Part shown: positions 36,553-45,630 of the stretch, in pieces | Layout: every line of letters begins with the position of its first letter | Numbering within the stretch: the stretch's first letter is position 1 | Assembly: GCA_934293575.1 (NCBI GenBank) | Contig: CAKQYU010000013.1 | Location: forward strand, 1 to 64,000 | From: an uncultured Lachnospiraceae bacterium | GTDB lineage: Bacteria > Bacillota > Clostridia > Lachnospirales > Lachnospiraceae | Length of the DNA: 64,000 bases | Direction of reading: 5' to 3' | The notes under the pieces: model-generated | The model's input: only the letters and a program-made list of their open reading frames with translations | Told to the model about the DNA's origin: nothing | Databases searched by the model: none | Program-made: the position numbers and the translations under genes

Positions 36553-37827
36553 TTATCCAATCTGCTTACATTCCATATAATAACGCTTTTCATTTGCCTC
36601 GCCCATGGAAAACGTTTTTCTTGGCAGTACGCCGTCTTTCATTACGCCGATAAACAAATCTTCCTTTTTAATATCCGGAAGGAAAAATCCCATATTTCCC
36701 TTCTGACAGCCTAATTGTTCTACAACATCCTTACCATGAATATAGTCTATCTTTGTATCCGTGTGCACCTTTAAGTAAGCATCTAAAAATGACTGTATTC
36801 CCGCTACTGCGATTCCGGTCTGTGGATTTGTTACCGTCATCATTTTCATTCCGGTTTCCGAACAGATTGTAAACTGATGCATCTTTTTTGTTGCTGCAGG
36901 TTCCCTATATTGCGTCACATTTTCTATCTTACATTCTGCTCCCATATCCTTAAAGTAATCAAGCGCTTCCTGCAAGAGTTCCTTTTCATCCACATGAAAC
37001 AAAACTCTGTGAATCGGTTCGATTTCAAGGGAATCATCATGAATATTTACAATTTCACACAAACAATATCTTGCGGGATGTGTCTGTTTTTCTTCCTCCG
37101 ATAAATTGGCTTTTATGTTTTCCCAGGCGGCTTTTGCGGTTGCCATTGAATGGTTTCCGTCCCCAACCGCCAAATTTACCTGTTCCTTTGTCAACGCCTC
37201 AACCCGGCTCATAATCTGATCGGTTTCTTCCCCTTCCGGAATAAACCAACCCTTTAAATGACCGCCATTTTGCATAAGTTTTGTATCATACAAAACCTTA
37301 TACTGCTCCCTTTTTGCCATCAACGGCTCAATGACCGTCCGCTCCTTATCATCTATCAATAACATAATATGCGGCAGTTCCAATGTTGCCTGCTGTCTGA
37401 CTCTTAATCTTGGAGGAATTCTTTCTTCTACCGTCATTTCCGTCGGTCTTATCAGGGAACGCGCTCCCTTCTTATATTCATAGGTCTCAAGGTCAACCTC
37501 TACAACCAATCCGTTTCTGGCATGTTCTTTCTGAATTCCACGTTCAACAAGTACAAATCCGCGGTCTAACGGCTGCAATACACCCTCTGACAGATAGTCA
37601 TCCATATTCTTATGTATGTTACAAACCCGTTTCTCCTCATCGGCTGCCCCTAAATAAACCTCCGGCAAAATCAAATGCAGGGTAGAAGGCAAGTCGCCAA
37701 CAATCCGTTCTGTCTCCTCCCAATACTCCTTCTGGGATGTAAACTGATCGCAGGCAATTACTGCCCATTTTGACAGGTCGACTCCTTCTTTGGGTAATAA
37801 TATCTTTGGTACATGCAAACAATTCAT
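36553..37827 (-). CDS. DUF1015-family protein
   Basis: A 424-residue protein of the DUF1015 family (start VPKILLPKEGVDLSKWAVIACDQFTSQKEYWEE; mid GDGNHSMATAKAAWE near residue 219; DAYLKVHTDTKIDYIHG near the end). Function not established. The family is found widely in anaerobes and often near D-3-phosphoglycerate dehydrogenase and serine genes, not the case here. AAAGGAG lies upstream of the start. Confidence 0.9.
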   Translation of the reverse strand: MNCLHVPKILLPKEGVDLSKWAVIACDQFTSQKEYWEETERIVGDLPSTLHLILPEVYLGAADEEKRVCNIHKNMDDYLSEGVLQPLDRGFVLVERGIQKEHARNGLVVEVDLETYEYKKGARSLIRPTEMTVEERIPPRLRVRQQATLELPHIMLLIDDKERTVIEPLMAKREQYKVLYDTKLMQNGGHLKGWFIPEGEETDQIMSRVEALTKEQVNLAVGDGNHSMATAKAAWENIKANLSEEEKQTHPARYCLCEIVNIHDDSLEIEPIHRVLFHVDEKELLQEALDYFKDMGAECKIENVTQYREPAATKKMHQFTICSETGMKMMTVTNPQTGIAVAGIQSFLDAYLKVHTDTKIDYIHGKDVVEQLGCQKGNMGFFLPDIKKEDLFIGVMKDGVLPRKTFSMGEANEKRYYMECKQIG

Positions 37828-37847
37828 CTTTTTTCTCCTTTACAAAC

Positions 37848-37873
37848 AAAGTCGAAACCAGCGGTTCCGACTT
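37848..37873. terminator. hairpin terminator between DUF1015 and ADP-ribosylglycohydrolase genes
   Basis: AAAGTCG-(aa/c)-ACC / GGT-T-CGACTTT with T run on the plus strand and GTTTG on the minus side. It closes the ADP-ribosylglycohydrolase transcript. Confidence 0.65.
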
Positions 37874-37878
37874 TTTCT

Positions 37879-38988
37879 TTATGATTCCATTCTGTAAGTA
37901 CCCATTATATACTTACATTTCCATATGTCATCCTTTATTTCATTCTGTTCTACCGGACAATCCTCATACAGATCATTAATCAGGACATTTAATACATCCT
38001 TTAATTCCAGATTCTTCAAAAACTTTTCCGGGATTGCCGAGATTCCATGGTATGCACCCAATATATTACCGGTAATCGCTCCCGTAGAATCACTGTCTCC
38101 GTCATGATTGACCGCAACCTGAATCGCTTTTTCAAAATCATCCTGATACTTTAAGGCACAATAAACCGCAATGGATAAGGCCTCTAATCCAAACCAGCCT
38201 TCACCTAATTCCCGGATTGCATCGATATCCTCTACATTCTCATGAACCAAGTCAATGGCTTTGTTCATAAACAATTCAAAGATGTCTGCACCTTCTTTAT
38301 CCGCATACATGGTTCCAACAACCTTTGTTGCATCCTTGATGATTGTTTCCAAATCATCATTGCTTTCAGTTGCCTTTGCAATGATATGAACAAGTGCCGC
38401 CGCCGGAATATATGCCAATGGATTTCCGTGTGTGATTGCTGCCACCTCGGCACCAATCTGATCCACTTCCTCAATCGTTGCTAAATGCTTCGGTAAATAT
38501 AACCCAATCGGTGCAACACGCATCACACCACCACATCCCTTACTGTTGTTAATCGGGGAATAGGTTTTCCCACACTTAGTATTTTCCAAAACACTTAACG
38601 AAGTATTTCCGGGTGCCCGGCAGGAATATAATTCCTCTATATTCAATAACCAGCTCAATCCCAATGCAAGCGGTTTACCATAGTTTTCAAACTGAGTATA
38701 TCGCCAATCTAAATATGCACGATGTACATACTCAGCCCAATCTCCCATAATTCCACAGGTTGCAAACCTTGTATAACCTTTCAACAGTCCACAGGCTGTG
38801 TACATGGTCATCTGTGTATCATCCGACACCAATGCCTTTCCGTTGTACAACTTATGCTCTGTAATACCTTCTGGTCCGTATTCTTCAATTATTTCATCCA
38901 ATTTTAAAAATTCAACCGGATATCCGAGTGCATCTCCAACTGCACCGCCCAAAATACATCCTGCGAATTTGTCCCGTAACTCACTCAT
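37879..38988 (-). CDS. ADP-ribosylglycohydrolase family protein
   Basis: A 369-residue ARH-fold enzyme. Motifs: FAGCILGGAVGDALGYPVEFL (residues 7-27), VSDDTQMTMYTACGLL (metal-binding Asp pair), and VNHDGDSDSTGAITGNILGAYHG (second metal site) near residue 320. The enzyme would remove ADP-ribose from proteins or small molecules; target unknown. Start ATG at 38988 with GGAG 7-8 bases upstream; the longer frame has no such site. Confidence 0.92.
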   Translation of the reverse strand: MSELRDKFAGCILGGAVGDALGYPVEFLKLDEIIEEYGPEGITEHKLYNGKALVSDDTQMTMYTACGLLKGYTRFATCGIMGDWAEYVHRAYLDWRYTQFENYGKPLALGLSWLLNIEELYSCRAPGNTSLSVLENTKCGKTYSPINNSKGCGGVMRVAPIGLYLPKHLATIEEVDQIGAEVAAITHGNPLAYIPAAALVHIIAKATESNDDLETIIKDATKVVGTMYADKEGADIFELFMNKAIDLVHENVEDIDAIRELGEGWFGLEALSIAVYCALKYQDDFEKAIQVAVNHDGDSDSTGAITGNILGAYHGISAIPEKFLKNLELKDVLNVLINDLYEDCPVEQNEIKDDIWKCKYIMGTYRMES

Positions 38989-39078
38989 ATATTTCTCCAA
39001 TATGTAGACTTTAACTTGTATATTGTATATGGTTTTGTAACAGAATGCAAGCAAAAACTGAATTTTCACAGTTTGTCC

Positions 39079-39879
39079 TTATGGACGTTGTCCTAATCCA
39101 CCTTCCAATGTGATTGTCTCACCTGACATATATTTGAAATCAGGCGAAGCTAACTGTACGCAAGGTCTTCCGATTTCCAGTTCCGCATCCGCAAAATGTC
39201 CCATCGGCGGGGTATGTACATTCTTTTCAAAAGCATCCGGATATGCCTGTTCAAATTGCTCTAACTGAGAAGTCCATGCAAGCGGGCATACAATATTGAC
39301 ATTGATTCCATCCTTTGCCCATTCCGTTGCGGCAACACGGCTCAATCCACGGATTCCTTCCTTTGCTGCAGCATATGCACACTGACCGAAGTTTCCAAAT
39401 AAACCGGCACCCGAAGCAAAATTAATAACTGAGCCTTTACTTTCCTTTAAATACGGATAACATGCTTTCATATAATAAAATGCCGCATATAATCCGGAAT
39501 ACATTGCAAGATTAAACTGGTCCGTTGTGTGCTGTGCAAGAGGAACACCGGATGCCGATGCCTGTGCATTATTAATCAATACATCAATCCGTCCAAAAGT
39601 ATCAATCGTCTGCTGCACAACATTGTTCACAACCGCCTCATTATCCGACTGAGCGGAAACATCCGCTGCAATTGCCAATACCTTAATTCCGTACAAACGC
39701 TCCAGTTCTTCCTTTGCATCAACAAGCTTTTGCTCATTTCTTCCTGTAATTACAAGATTTGCACCCTCTTTTGCGTAAGCCGTTGCAATTCCATATCCAA
39801 TCGAGCCGCATTTACCGTTTTTCAAAACGGCTCTTCCTCCACCGGTAATGATTGCAACTTTATCTTTCAAAAATCCCAT
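39079..39879 (-). CDS. short-chain dehydrogenase/reductase
   Basis: A 266-residue classical SDR. The nucleotide site is unusual: ITGGGRAVLKNGKCGSIGYGIA has an insertion between the first Gly cluster and the GIG part. DVLINNAQAS, the catalytic Ser in VINFASGAG and YAAAKEGIRG (Tyr-x3-Lys) are present. The C terminus PDFKYMSGETITLEGGLGQRP is SDR-like. Substrate unknown. Neighbours give no hint. Confidence 0.88.
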   Translation of the reverse strand: MGFLKDKVAIITGGGRAVLKNGKCGSIGYGIATAYAKEGANLVITGRNEQKLVDAKEELERLYGIKVLAIAADVSAQSDNEAVVNNVVQQTIDTFGRIDVLINNAQASASGVPLAQHTTDQFNLAMYSGLYAAFYYMKACYPYLKESKGSVINFASGAGLFGNFGQCAYAAAKEGIRGLSRVAATEWAKDGINVNIVCPLAWTSQLEQFEQAYPDAFEKNVHTPPMGHFADAELEIGRPCVQLASPDFKYMSGETITLEGGLGQRP

Positions 39880-39962
39880 ATCCGATTCCTCCTTTATTCC
39901 TAATTTAGTTTAATTTTCTGCTTTTCGCGTTGGAATGTCAATAGAATTTTTTTATATTTTAA

Positions 39963-39992
39963 TTGACAAAAAACATCAATTATGCTTATAAT
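39963..39992 (+). promoter_or_regulatory. SigA promoter of the trpB2 T-box leader
   Basis: TTGACA (39963-39968), 18-base spacer, TATAAT (39987-39992): perfect consensus boxes, with transcription expected to start near 39999. Confidence 0.9.
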
Positions 39993-40002
39993 TTTTTAAA
40001 CC

Positions 40003-40272
40003 AATGAGGGAGAGTAAGTAGTCTCTGTTTTTTCATTTCCAGAGAGTTGCCGATGCTGGGAAGGCAATAATGAAATCAGTCATGAATGGACTCCCGAGGG
40101 CAAACAGAACCTTTAGTATGTACGCCGGAGTAAATCCTCCGTTAACAAAGATCCGCATATATCCGTATGCATGAGTGGGTATTTTTATTAATATACCAAG
40201 CCGGGTGGCACCGCAGGAGAATGATTATTACTCTTGTCCCAGCAGAACAACTGTTGAGACAAGAGTTTTTTT
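40003..40272 (+). ncRNA. T-box leader, tryptophan-specific
   Basis: This is a complete T-box riboswitch. Stem I holds AGAGAGTTGCCGATGCTGGG (40041-40060) of the distal loop region, the specifier bulge reads GAA-TGG-ACT with TGG (Trp) at 40087-40089, and the T-box sequence GGGTGGCACCGC is at 40203-40214. The terminator CTCTTGTC...GACAAGAG with seven T lies at 40231-40272. Uncharged tRNA-Trp would favour antitermination and expression of trpB2. Confidence 0.95.
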
Positions 40273-40303
40273 GTCTCAAATTTCAAAACAAGAAAGGAAT
40301 GAT

Positions 40304-41683
40304 ATGATGAAGAACGAAAAAGAAATCCCTTACAAAATTTATCTTGATGAAAATGAGATTCCAAAACAATGGTACAATGTCCGGGCAGATATGAAGAACA
40401 AACCGGCGCCTTTATTAAATCCTGCTACCGGTCAGCCTATGGGTTATGAAGATTTACGTCCTGTATTCTGTGATGACCTTATCAAACAGGAATTAGACAA
40501 TGACACCGCTTATATTGATATTCCACAGGAAATTCAGGATTTTTACAAGATGTACCGTCCGGCTCCATTGGTTCGGGCTTACTGTCTGGAAAAGGCACTG
40601 GGTACACCGGCAAAAATTTATTATAAATTCGAAGGAAACAACACCAGTGGAAGTCACAAATTAAATTCAGCAATTGCGCAGGCATATTACGCAAAGAAAC
40701 AGGGATTAAAGGGTGTTACTACCGAAACCGGAGCAGGACAATGGGGTACCGCTCTTTCCATGGCATGTGCCTATCTTGGATTGGACTGTAAGGTTTATAT
40801 GGTAAAGGTATCTTACGAACAAAAGCCATTCCGTCGTGAAGTAATGCGTACTTACGGTGCTAACGTAACACCATCTCCATCCATGGATACAGAAATCGGA
40901 AGAAAAATCAATGCAGAACATCCAAACACAACCGGAAGTCTTGGTTGTGCCATTTCAGAAGCCGTAGAAGTAGCAACCCACACAGAGGGATACCGTTATG
41001 TTTTGGGAAGTGTATTAAATCAGGTTATGCTCCATCAGTCTGTCATCGGATTAGAAGCAAAAGCCGCCTTAGATAAATACAACGTAACACCGGATATCAT
41101 TATCGGTTGTGCCGGTGGCGGTTCCAACCTTGGCGGTCTGATTTCACCATTTATGGGTCAGAAGTTAAGAGGCGAACAGAATTATCGTTTCATCGCTGTA
41201 GAACCTGCAAGCTGTCCAAGCTTTACCAGAGGAAAATTTGCATACGACTTCTGCGATACCGGAATGGTTTGTCCGCTCGCTAAAATGTACACCTTAGGAA
41301 GTGATTTCATTCCATCTGCCAACCATGCGGGCGGTTTACGTTATCATGGAATGAGTCCAATCTTATCACAGTTATATGCAGATGGTCTTATGGAGGCCGT
41401 TTCCGTTGAACAGACATCTGTTTTTGAAGCAGCAGAACAGTTTGCAAGAGTAGAAGGTATTCTTCCTGCACCGGAAAGCTCTCATGCCATCCGTGTAGCC
41501 ATCGATGAAGCATTGAAATGCAAAGAAACCGGTGAAGAAAAAACCATTTTATTCGGTCTGACCGGAACCGGATATTTTGATATGGTTGCATATGAAAAAT
41601 TCAACAACGGTGAAATGTCTGATTACATTCCAACCGATGCTGAATTAGAAAAAAGTCTTTCAAAATTACCAAAGATTAATTAA
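40304..41683 (+). CDS. trpB: tryptophan synthase beta chain, TrpB2 type
   Basis: A 459-residue fold-type II PLP enzyme. The PLP lysine is in NNTSGSHKLNSAIAQ (about residue 114), ETGAGQWGTALSMA and GCAGGGSNLGG (phosphate loop) follow. Residues before 60 and the extended FCDTGMVCPLAKMYTLGS insertion match TrpB2 rather than classical TrpB, an isoform that often works without TrpA. The ATG at 40304 has AAAGGA upstream. No other trp gene is adjacent. Its stop lies inside the end of the convergent cytidylate-kinase-like gene (8-base overlap). Confidence 0.93.
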   Translation: MMKNEKEIPYKIYLDENEIPKQWYNVRADMKNKPAPLLNPATGQPMGYEDLRPVFCDDLIKQELDNDTAYIDIPQEIQDFYKMYRPAPLVRAYCLEKALGTPAKIYYKFEGNNTSGSHKLNSAIAQAYYAKKQGLKGVTTETGAGQWGTALSMACAYLGLDCKVYMVKVSYEQKPFRREVMRTYGANVTPSPSMDTEIGRKINAEHPNTTGSLGCAISEAVEVATHTEGYRYVLGSVLNQVMLHQSVIGLEAKAALDKYNVTPDIIIGCAGGGSNLGGLISPFMGQKLRGEQNYRFIAVEPASCPSFTRGKFAYDFCDTGMVCPLAKMYTLGSDFIPSANHAGGLRYHGMSPILSQLYADGLMEAVSVEQTSVFEAAEQFARVEGILPAPESSHAIRVAIDEALKCKETGEEKTILFGLTGTGYFDMVAYEKFNNGEMSDYIPTDAELEKSLSKLPKIN

Positions 41684-42245
41684 TCTTTTTCTGTCTGTAG
41701 TAGGCATCCACCATATTGGCAATTCCTTCTTTGCCAAGGTGGATTGCATCCAGACACATATCATAATTTCCGGCATATCCCCAGACCTGACCGGAATAAT
41801 ATTGATGATAATTACATCTTCTGCAATCCGTCTCTTCGACAATCATCTTTGCTTTCTTCTTTGTAATTCCATGTGAATGTGCGATTTTTTCTATACGGGC
41901 AGCCTTTGTGCCACTGAAAAACAGGGAAATGACATCCTCACAATCCTGCAAGGCATAATTAGAAGCTCTGCCTACAATAACACAGTCCTGATTTTGCAGT
42001 AATTGTGAAAATACTTCTTTGGGTACTTTTCTGACCTGGTCTTCAATTTCTTCCGACAGGGAATGTAACATCGTATCTGCCGGTATCTCGCCGAAAAAGA
42101 ACGGATATCTGTCATATATTCCTTTTTCCTTTGCCAGCTGCTCTAACTGTTTTCTTGCATAAAACGGAATCTGATATTTCTCTGCCAGAAATTTACCGAT
42201 TTCATCCGCACCGCAACCACATTCTCTACCAATTGTAATTATCAT
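41676..42245 (-). CDS. cytidylate kinase-like P-loop protein (paralogue 2)
   Basis: A 189-residue relative of the protein at 35827-36426. It shares MIITIGRECGCGADEIGKFLAEKYQIPFYARK, CVIVGRASNYAL and a similar end. Walker A has the unusual form GRECGCGADEIG. Substrate unknown. AAAGGAG is 7 bases before the ATG at 42245. It is cotranscribed with gntR, 4 bases away. Confidence 0.82.
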   Translation of the reverse strand: MIITIGRECGCGADEIGKFLAEKYQIPFYARKQLEQLAKEKGIYDRYPFFFGEIPADTMLHSLSEEIEDQVRKVPKEVFSQLLQNQDCVIVGRASNYALQDCEDVISLFFSGTKAARIEKIAHSHGITKKKAKMIVEETDCRRCNYHQYYSGQVWGYAGNYDMCLDAIHLGKEGIANMVDAYYRQKKIN

Positions 42246-42249
42246 ACGC

Positions 42250-42939
42250 TTACTCCTTTCCAAATAACCTCTCTATGGTATCGTAATGACCATCAATCTC
42301 TGAAAATAACAATTCCACATCCTTATCAAGAATTGCCTGATACATTCCCCTATGAAACTGTAACAGCTTCTTCTTATCCGATGCATTTGCCCTTTGCAAA
42401 ACATCTTCAATCCACTGCCGGTATAAATCCATAACGGCTTCCATAATAATCATCAACAACGAATTTCCGGTTGCAACCAACAACATCTGATGAAAATCTT
42501 TATCCAGTTTTGCTTCCTGTTCCGGATTATTATTCTCCATCAGCCTTAAAATCTTCCGGAATTCTTCCTTTACATCTTCATCCGGATTCTTCTGAACCAA
42601 AAGCATTCCGGCAGCCTTATCCATTGTTCTCCGGAAGGTATAAACATCCTGTTTTGTTACCATTTCCAAGGAAATCATCATCTGTATCATCTGTTTTATG
42701 GACTGCCTTACATCCGCAGAAATATAGTTACCGGAACCCTGTACCCGCTCCAACATTCCCATGCCATGCAAAATGCTCAACGCCTCTCTGGTGGAATTTC
42801 TTCCAACACCCAGCTGCTGTGCGATTGCCCGTTCTGTCGGAAGCTTGCTTCCAACCACCAATTCCTTTTTTTGAATCAGTCCGTCAATGTATTCAATTAC
42901 CTTTTCATACTCCATGCATGTATTTTTCTGTTCCATCAT
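42250..42939 (-). CDS. FadR/GntR-family transcription regulator
   Basis: A 229-residue regulator: N-terminal winged helix-turn-helix (KLPTERAIAQQLGVGRNSTREALSILHGMGMLERVQGSGNYIS, about residues 32-74) and a C-terminal FCD ligand domain. FCD proteins usually sense organic acids. It sits between lrgB and the cytidylate-kinase-like gene and probably controls the lrgAB operon. Confidence 0.88.
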   Translation of the reverse strand: MMEQKNTCMEYEKVIEYIDGLIQKKELVVGSKLPTERAIAQQLGVGRNSTREALSILHGMGMLERVQGSGNYISADVRQSIKQMIQMMISLEMVTKQDVYTFRRTMDKAAGMLLVQKNPDEDVKEEFRKILRLMENNNPEQEAKLDKDFHQMLLVATGNSLLMIIMEAVMDLYRQWIEDVLQRANASDKKKLLQFHRGMYQAILDKDVELLFSEIDGHYDTIERLFGKE

Positions 42940-42945
42940 TTCCCC

Positions 42946-43638
42946 TTAAATAAAATTGGCAAACAGGGATGCAAAAACAACGGTCAGAATTCCCGAAACC
43001 GCAATTGCAAGACTGCTCATTGCACCTTCCACTTCACCGATTTCAATTGCTTTTGCTGTTCCAATTGCATGCGACGATGCCCCAAATGCCAGTCCCTGTG
43101 ATATCGGTTCCGTTATTTTAAATATTTTACAAATCATCTGCCCGAACATATTTCCAAGCACTCCGGTTACAATAATTACCGCTACCGTAATGGTAACGTA
43201 ACCTCCTAATGCTTCCGACACACCCATTCCGATTGCGGTTGTAATGGACTTTGGCAGCAGGGTAACATATTGCTCATGATCAAGACCGCAAAGCAAAGAT
43301 AATACCAAAACCGTGGTCAGACTTGTTAAAGTTCCACCAAGCAGTCCCAGCAAAACCGCCTTGCAGTTTTTCTTAAGTAATTCCCACTGTTCATATAATG
43401 GAATTGCCAGACACACCGTTGCCGGTGTCAGAAACCAGCTTAGATATTGGGCACCCTCATAATATGTATCGTAATCGATTTTTCCGACTACCAATACCAC
43501 AATGGATATCACAATCGATATCAGCAACGGATTTAGGATATCCAATTTTAATTTTTTCTTTAAAAAGCTGCCAATCACATATGCAACCAGACTTAATACA
43601 ACTCCTGAAAATAAGGATTCCCGAAAAAAATTATTCAT
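42946..43638 (-). CDS. lrgB: LrgB/CidB-family membrane protein
   Basis: A 230-residue multi-spanning membrane protein of the LrgB family, the partner of LrgA, involved in control of murein hydrolase activity and possibly pyruvate flux. The family motif PKSITTAIGMGVSEALGG and the end GASSHAIGTAKAIEIGEVEGAMSSLAIAV are present. Start at 43638 (AAGGGG 10 bases upstream) rather than the ATG at 43647, whose site is too close. It overlaps lrgA by 8 bases. Confidence 0.92.
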   Translation of the reverse strand: MNNFFRESLFSGVVLSLVAYVIGSFLKKKLKLDILNPLLISIVISIVVLVVGKIDYDTYYEGAQYLSWFLTPATVCLAIPLYEQWELLKKNCKAVLLGLLGGTLTSLTTVLVLSLLCGLDHEQYVTLLPKSITTAIGMGVSEALGGYVTITVAVIIVTGVLGNMFGQMICKIFKITEPISQGLAFGASSHAIGTAKAIEIGEVEGAMSSLAIAVSGILTVVFASLFANFI

Positions 43639-43999
43639 GCTCTGCATTCCCCTTTTTATCTTTTCTTATAATCCATTGTGACAACCTTCCGGTAACCGCC
43701 ATTACCGTCACTACCGTTACAACGGTAATTAAACAAACCGGAGCCAGCACCGGTTTTAAGGTTGACCATGCATTTATCAGTCCGACACCCGCCGGAATAA
43801 ACATAACCGGCATAATTTCAATCAAAAATTTCCCCGCTTCACGCACCGACTCCAACGGAATCCATCCGGTCATCAGCCCCACAAATAAAATCATCATTCC
43901 GTAAATACTTGCCGGAATCGGAATCGGCAACAGATATTTCAAAAACTCTCCTATTAAGGAAATCATAAGAATAATTAAGAACTGTTTTACATATTTCAT
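43631..43999 (-). CDS. lrgA: LrgA/CidA-family membrane protein
   Basis: A 122-residue holin-like protein with four membrane segments. LPIPIPASIYGMMILFVGLMTG and the second half IMPVMFIPAGVGLINAW are characteristic. With LrgB it forms the CidA/LrgA system. It is the first gene of the operon lrgA-lrgB-gntR-cytidylate-kinase-like. Confidence 0.92.
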   Translation of the reverse strand: MKYVKQFLIILMISLIGEFLKYLLPIPIPASIYGMMILFVGLMTGWIPLESVREAGKFLIEIMPVMFIPAGVGLINAWSTLKPVLAPVCLITVVTVVTVMAVTGRLSQWIIRKDKKGNAEHE

Positions 44000-44034
44000 A
44001 AATTTTCTCTCCCATAGCCACTTAATTTTACAAG

Positions 44035-44069
44035 CAAAAAATTGGTAGCACCAATCAAGATGCTACCAA
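44035..44069 (-). terminator. terminator after metQ
   Basis: TTGGTAGCA-N10-TGCTACCAA followed by TTTTTTG on the minus strand. Confidence 0.9.
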
Positions 44070-44107
44070 CTTATTATAATCTTCTATTCTTTTGTGTCAA
44101 GCTATTT

Positions 44108-44959
44108 TTACTCCTCATATGGGATTACTGCACCATCATACTTTTCATTGATAAAGTCTTTAATCTCATCTGATTTTAAAACTTCCACCAATGCTTTAAT
44201 TCCTTCATTGTCTTCGTTACCTTCCTTAACCGCAATAATATTTACATATGTTTTTGCAGCTTCCGAATCGGAAGTCTCATAAGCTAACGAATCCTTTGCT
44301 ACGGAGTAACCGGCTTCTAATGCGTAATTACCGTTTAATACAACAAATGCATCTTCATCTACTACTCTTGCAATCTGTGCAGCCTCTAATTCATCAAATT
44401 TAATATTGTGTGGATTTTCTTCAATATCATTTACTGTAGCAGTAAGTCCGGCATCCTCTTTTAATTTGATAATGCCGTTATCCTGTAACAACAATAATGC
44501 TCTTGCTTCATTTGTGGTATCATTTGGAATTGCAATACGATCCCCATCGGCAATCTCATCCAATGACTTCTTTGTTCCCGGATAGATTCCAAACGGTTCA
44601 TAATGAATCTTACCAACACTTACAAGATGGGTTCCTTTTTCTTCATTAAAGCTTTCCAAATATGGAAGATGCTGCATATAATTTGCATCATACTCTCCAC
44701 TTTCCACTACTTCATTCGGCTGGACATAATCTTCAAATTCCGTAATCTGCAAATCATATCCTTTGTCCTTTAACAGTTCCTTTGCCTTTTGCAAAATCTC
44801 AGCATGTGGTGTCGGAGAAGCCGCAATAGTAATCACCTCGGTATCCGACTTGGTATCTGCCTGACCGCTGTCTGACTGACTGTTATCCTTTCCGCATCCT
44901 GTTAATGCTCCCAATACAAATACACCTGCCAATAATACGGATAATACTTTCTTTTTCAT
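44108..44959 (-). CDS. metQ: methionine-binding lipoprotein (NlpA family)
   Basis: A 283-residue solute-binding lipoprotein. Signal peptide MKKKVLSVLLAGVFVLGALTGC with lipobox LTGC (Cys at 22), then ITIAASPTPHAEILQKAKELLKDKGYDLQI and VKSDE-like terminal part typical of MetQ. It delivers methionine to the MetNI importer. It is last in metN-metI-metQ. Confidence 0.93.
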   Translation of the reverse strand: MKKKVLSVLLAGVFVLGALTGCGKDNSQSDSGQADTKSDTEVITIAASPTPHAEILQKAKELLKDKGYDLQITEFEDYVQPNEVVESGEYDANYMQHLPYLESFNEEKGTHLVSVGKIHYEPFGIYPGTKKSLDEIADGDRIAIPNDTTNEARALLLLQDNGIIKLKEDAGLTATVNDIEENPHNIKFDELEAAQIARVVDEDAFVVLNGNYALEAGYSVAKDSLAYETSDSEAAKTYVNIIAVKEGNEDNEGIKALVEVLKSDEIKDFINEKYDGAVIPYEE

Positions 44960-44970
44960 AATTTCTACCT

Positions 44971-45630
44971 CTACTTTCTTTTATTTATTCTTTTTGCTGT
45001 TATCATTCCAACAGATTGGAAAATCTGTACTAAAATAATCAATAAAATTACCGTCACAATCATAATGTCTGATTGATATCTGTAATAACCGTAGCGAACT
45101 GCAATATCACCAAGTCCGCCACCACCAACGGTTCCCGCCATTGCGGAATATCCTAAAATTGTTCCGATTGCAATTGTCATACCGGTTACCAGAGAGGTTC
45201 TTCCCTCTACCAGTAAAACCTTGCAGATAATACGGAAATTACCGGCTCCCATCGACTTTGCGGCTTCTACCACTCCATAATCGACTTCCTTTATTGAGGA
45301 TTCCACCATTCTGGCAATAAACGGAATAGCGGCAACCACCAAAGGAACAATGGTGGCAGTAGAACCTGTACTTTTTCCTACCAGCAATCTGGTAAACGGA
45401 ATCAAGAGGATTAACAAAATCAAAAACGGAATACTTCTTGTCACATTTACCACGACATCCAAGATTTTATATATCACTTTATTGGGTGTTAAACCTTCTT
45501 TGTCCGTAATGGCAAGACAGACACCTAACGGAAGTCCGAACAGATATCCGATTGCGGTAGAAAACACCGTCATATATAATGTTTCCCCTATTCCTCTTAT
45601 AATCATTTCATTTACTTCAGGCGTCCACAT
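44971..45630 (-). CDS. metI: methionine ABC transporter permease
   Basis: A 219-residue MetI-type permease with five to six membrane segments. GIGETLYMTVFSTAIGYLFGLPLGV at the start and the EAA loop EAAKSMGAGNFRIICKVLLVEGR are typical. It overlaps metN by 14 bases. AGGAGGTG is a strong ribosome site. Confidence 0.94.
   Translation of the reverse strand: MWTPEVNEMIIRGIGETLYMTVFSTAIGYLFGLPLGVCLAITDKEGLTPNKVIYKILDVVVNVTRSIPFLILLILLIPFTRLLVGKSTGSTATIVPLVVAAIPFIARMVESSIKEVDYGVVEAAKSMGAGNFRIICKVLLVEGRTSLVTGMTIAIGTILGYSAMAGTVGGGGLGDIAVRYGYYRYQSDIMIVTVILLIILVQIFQSVGMITAKRINKRK

Noticed and set aside
42471..43101. Plus-strand frames over gntR and lrgB
   Set aside because: Pro/Phe/Ser-rich shadow frames without ribosome sites opposite intact genes.
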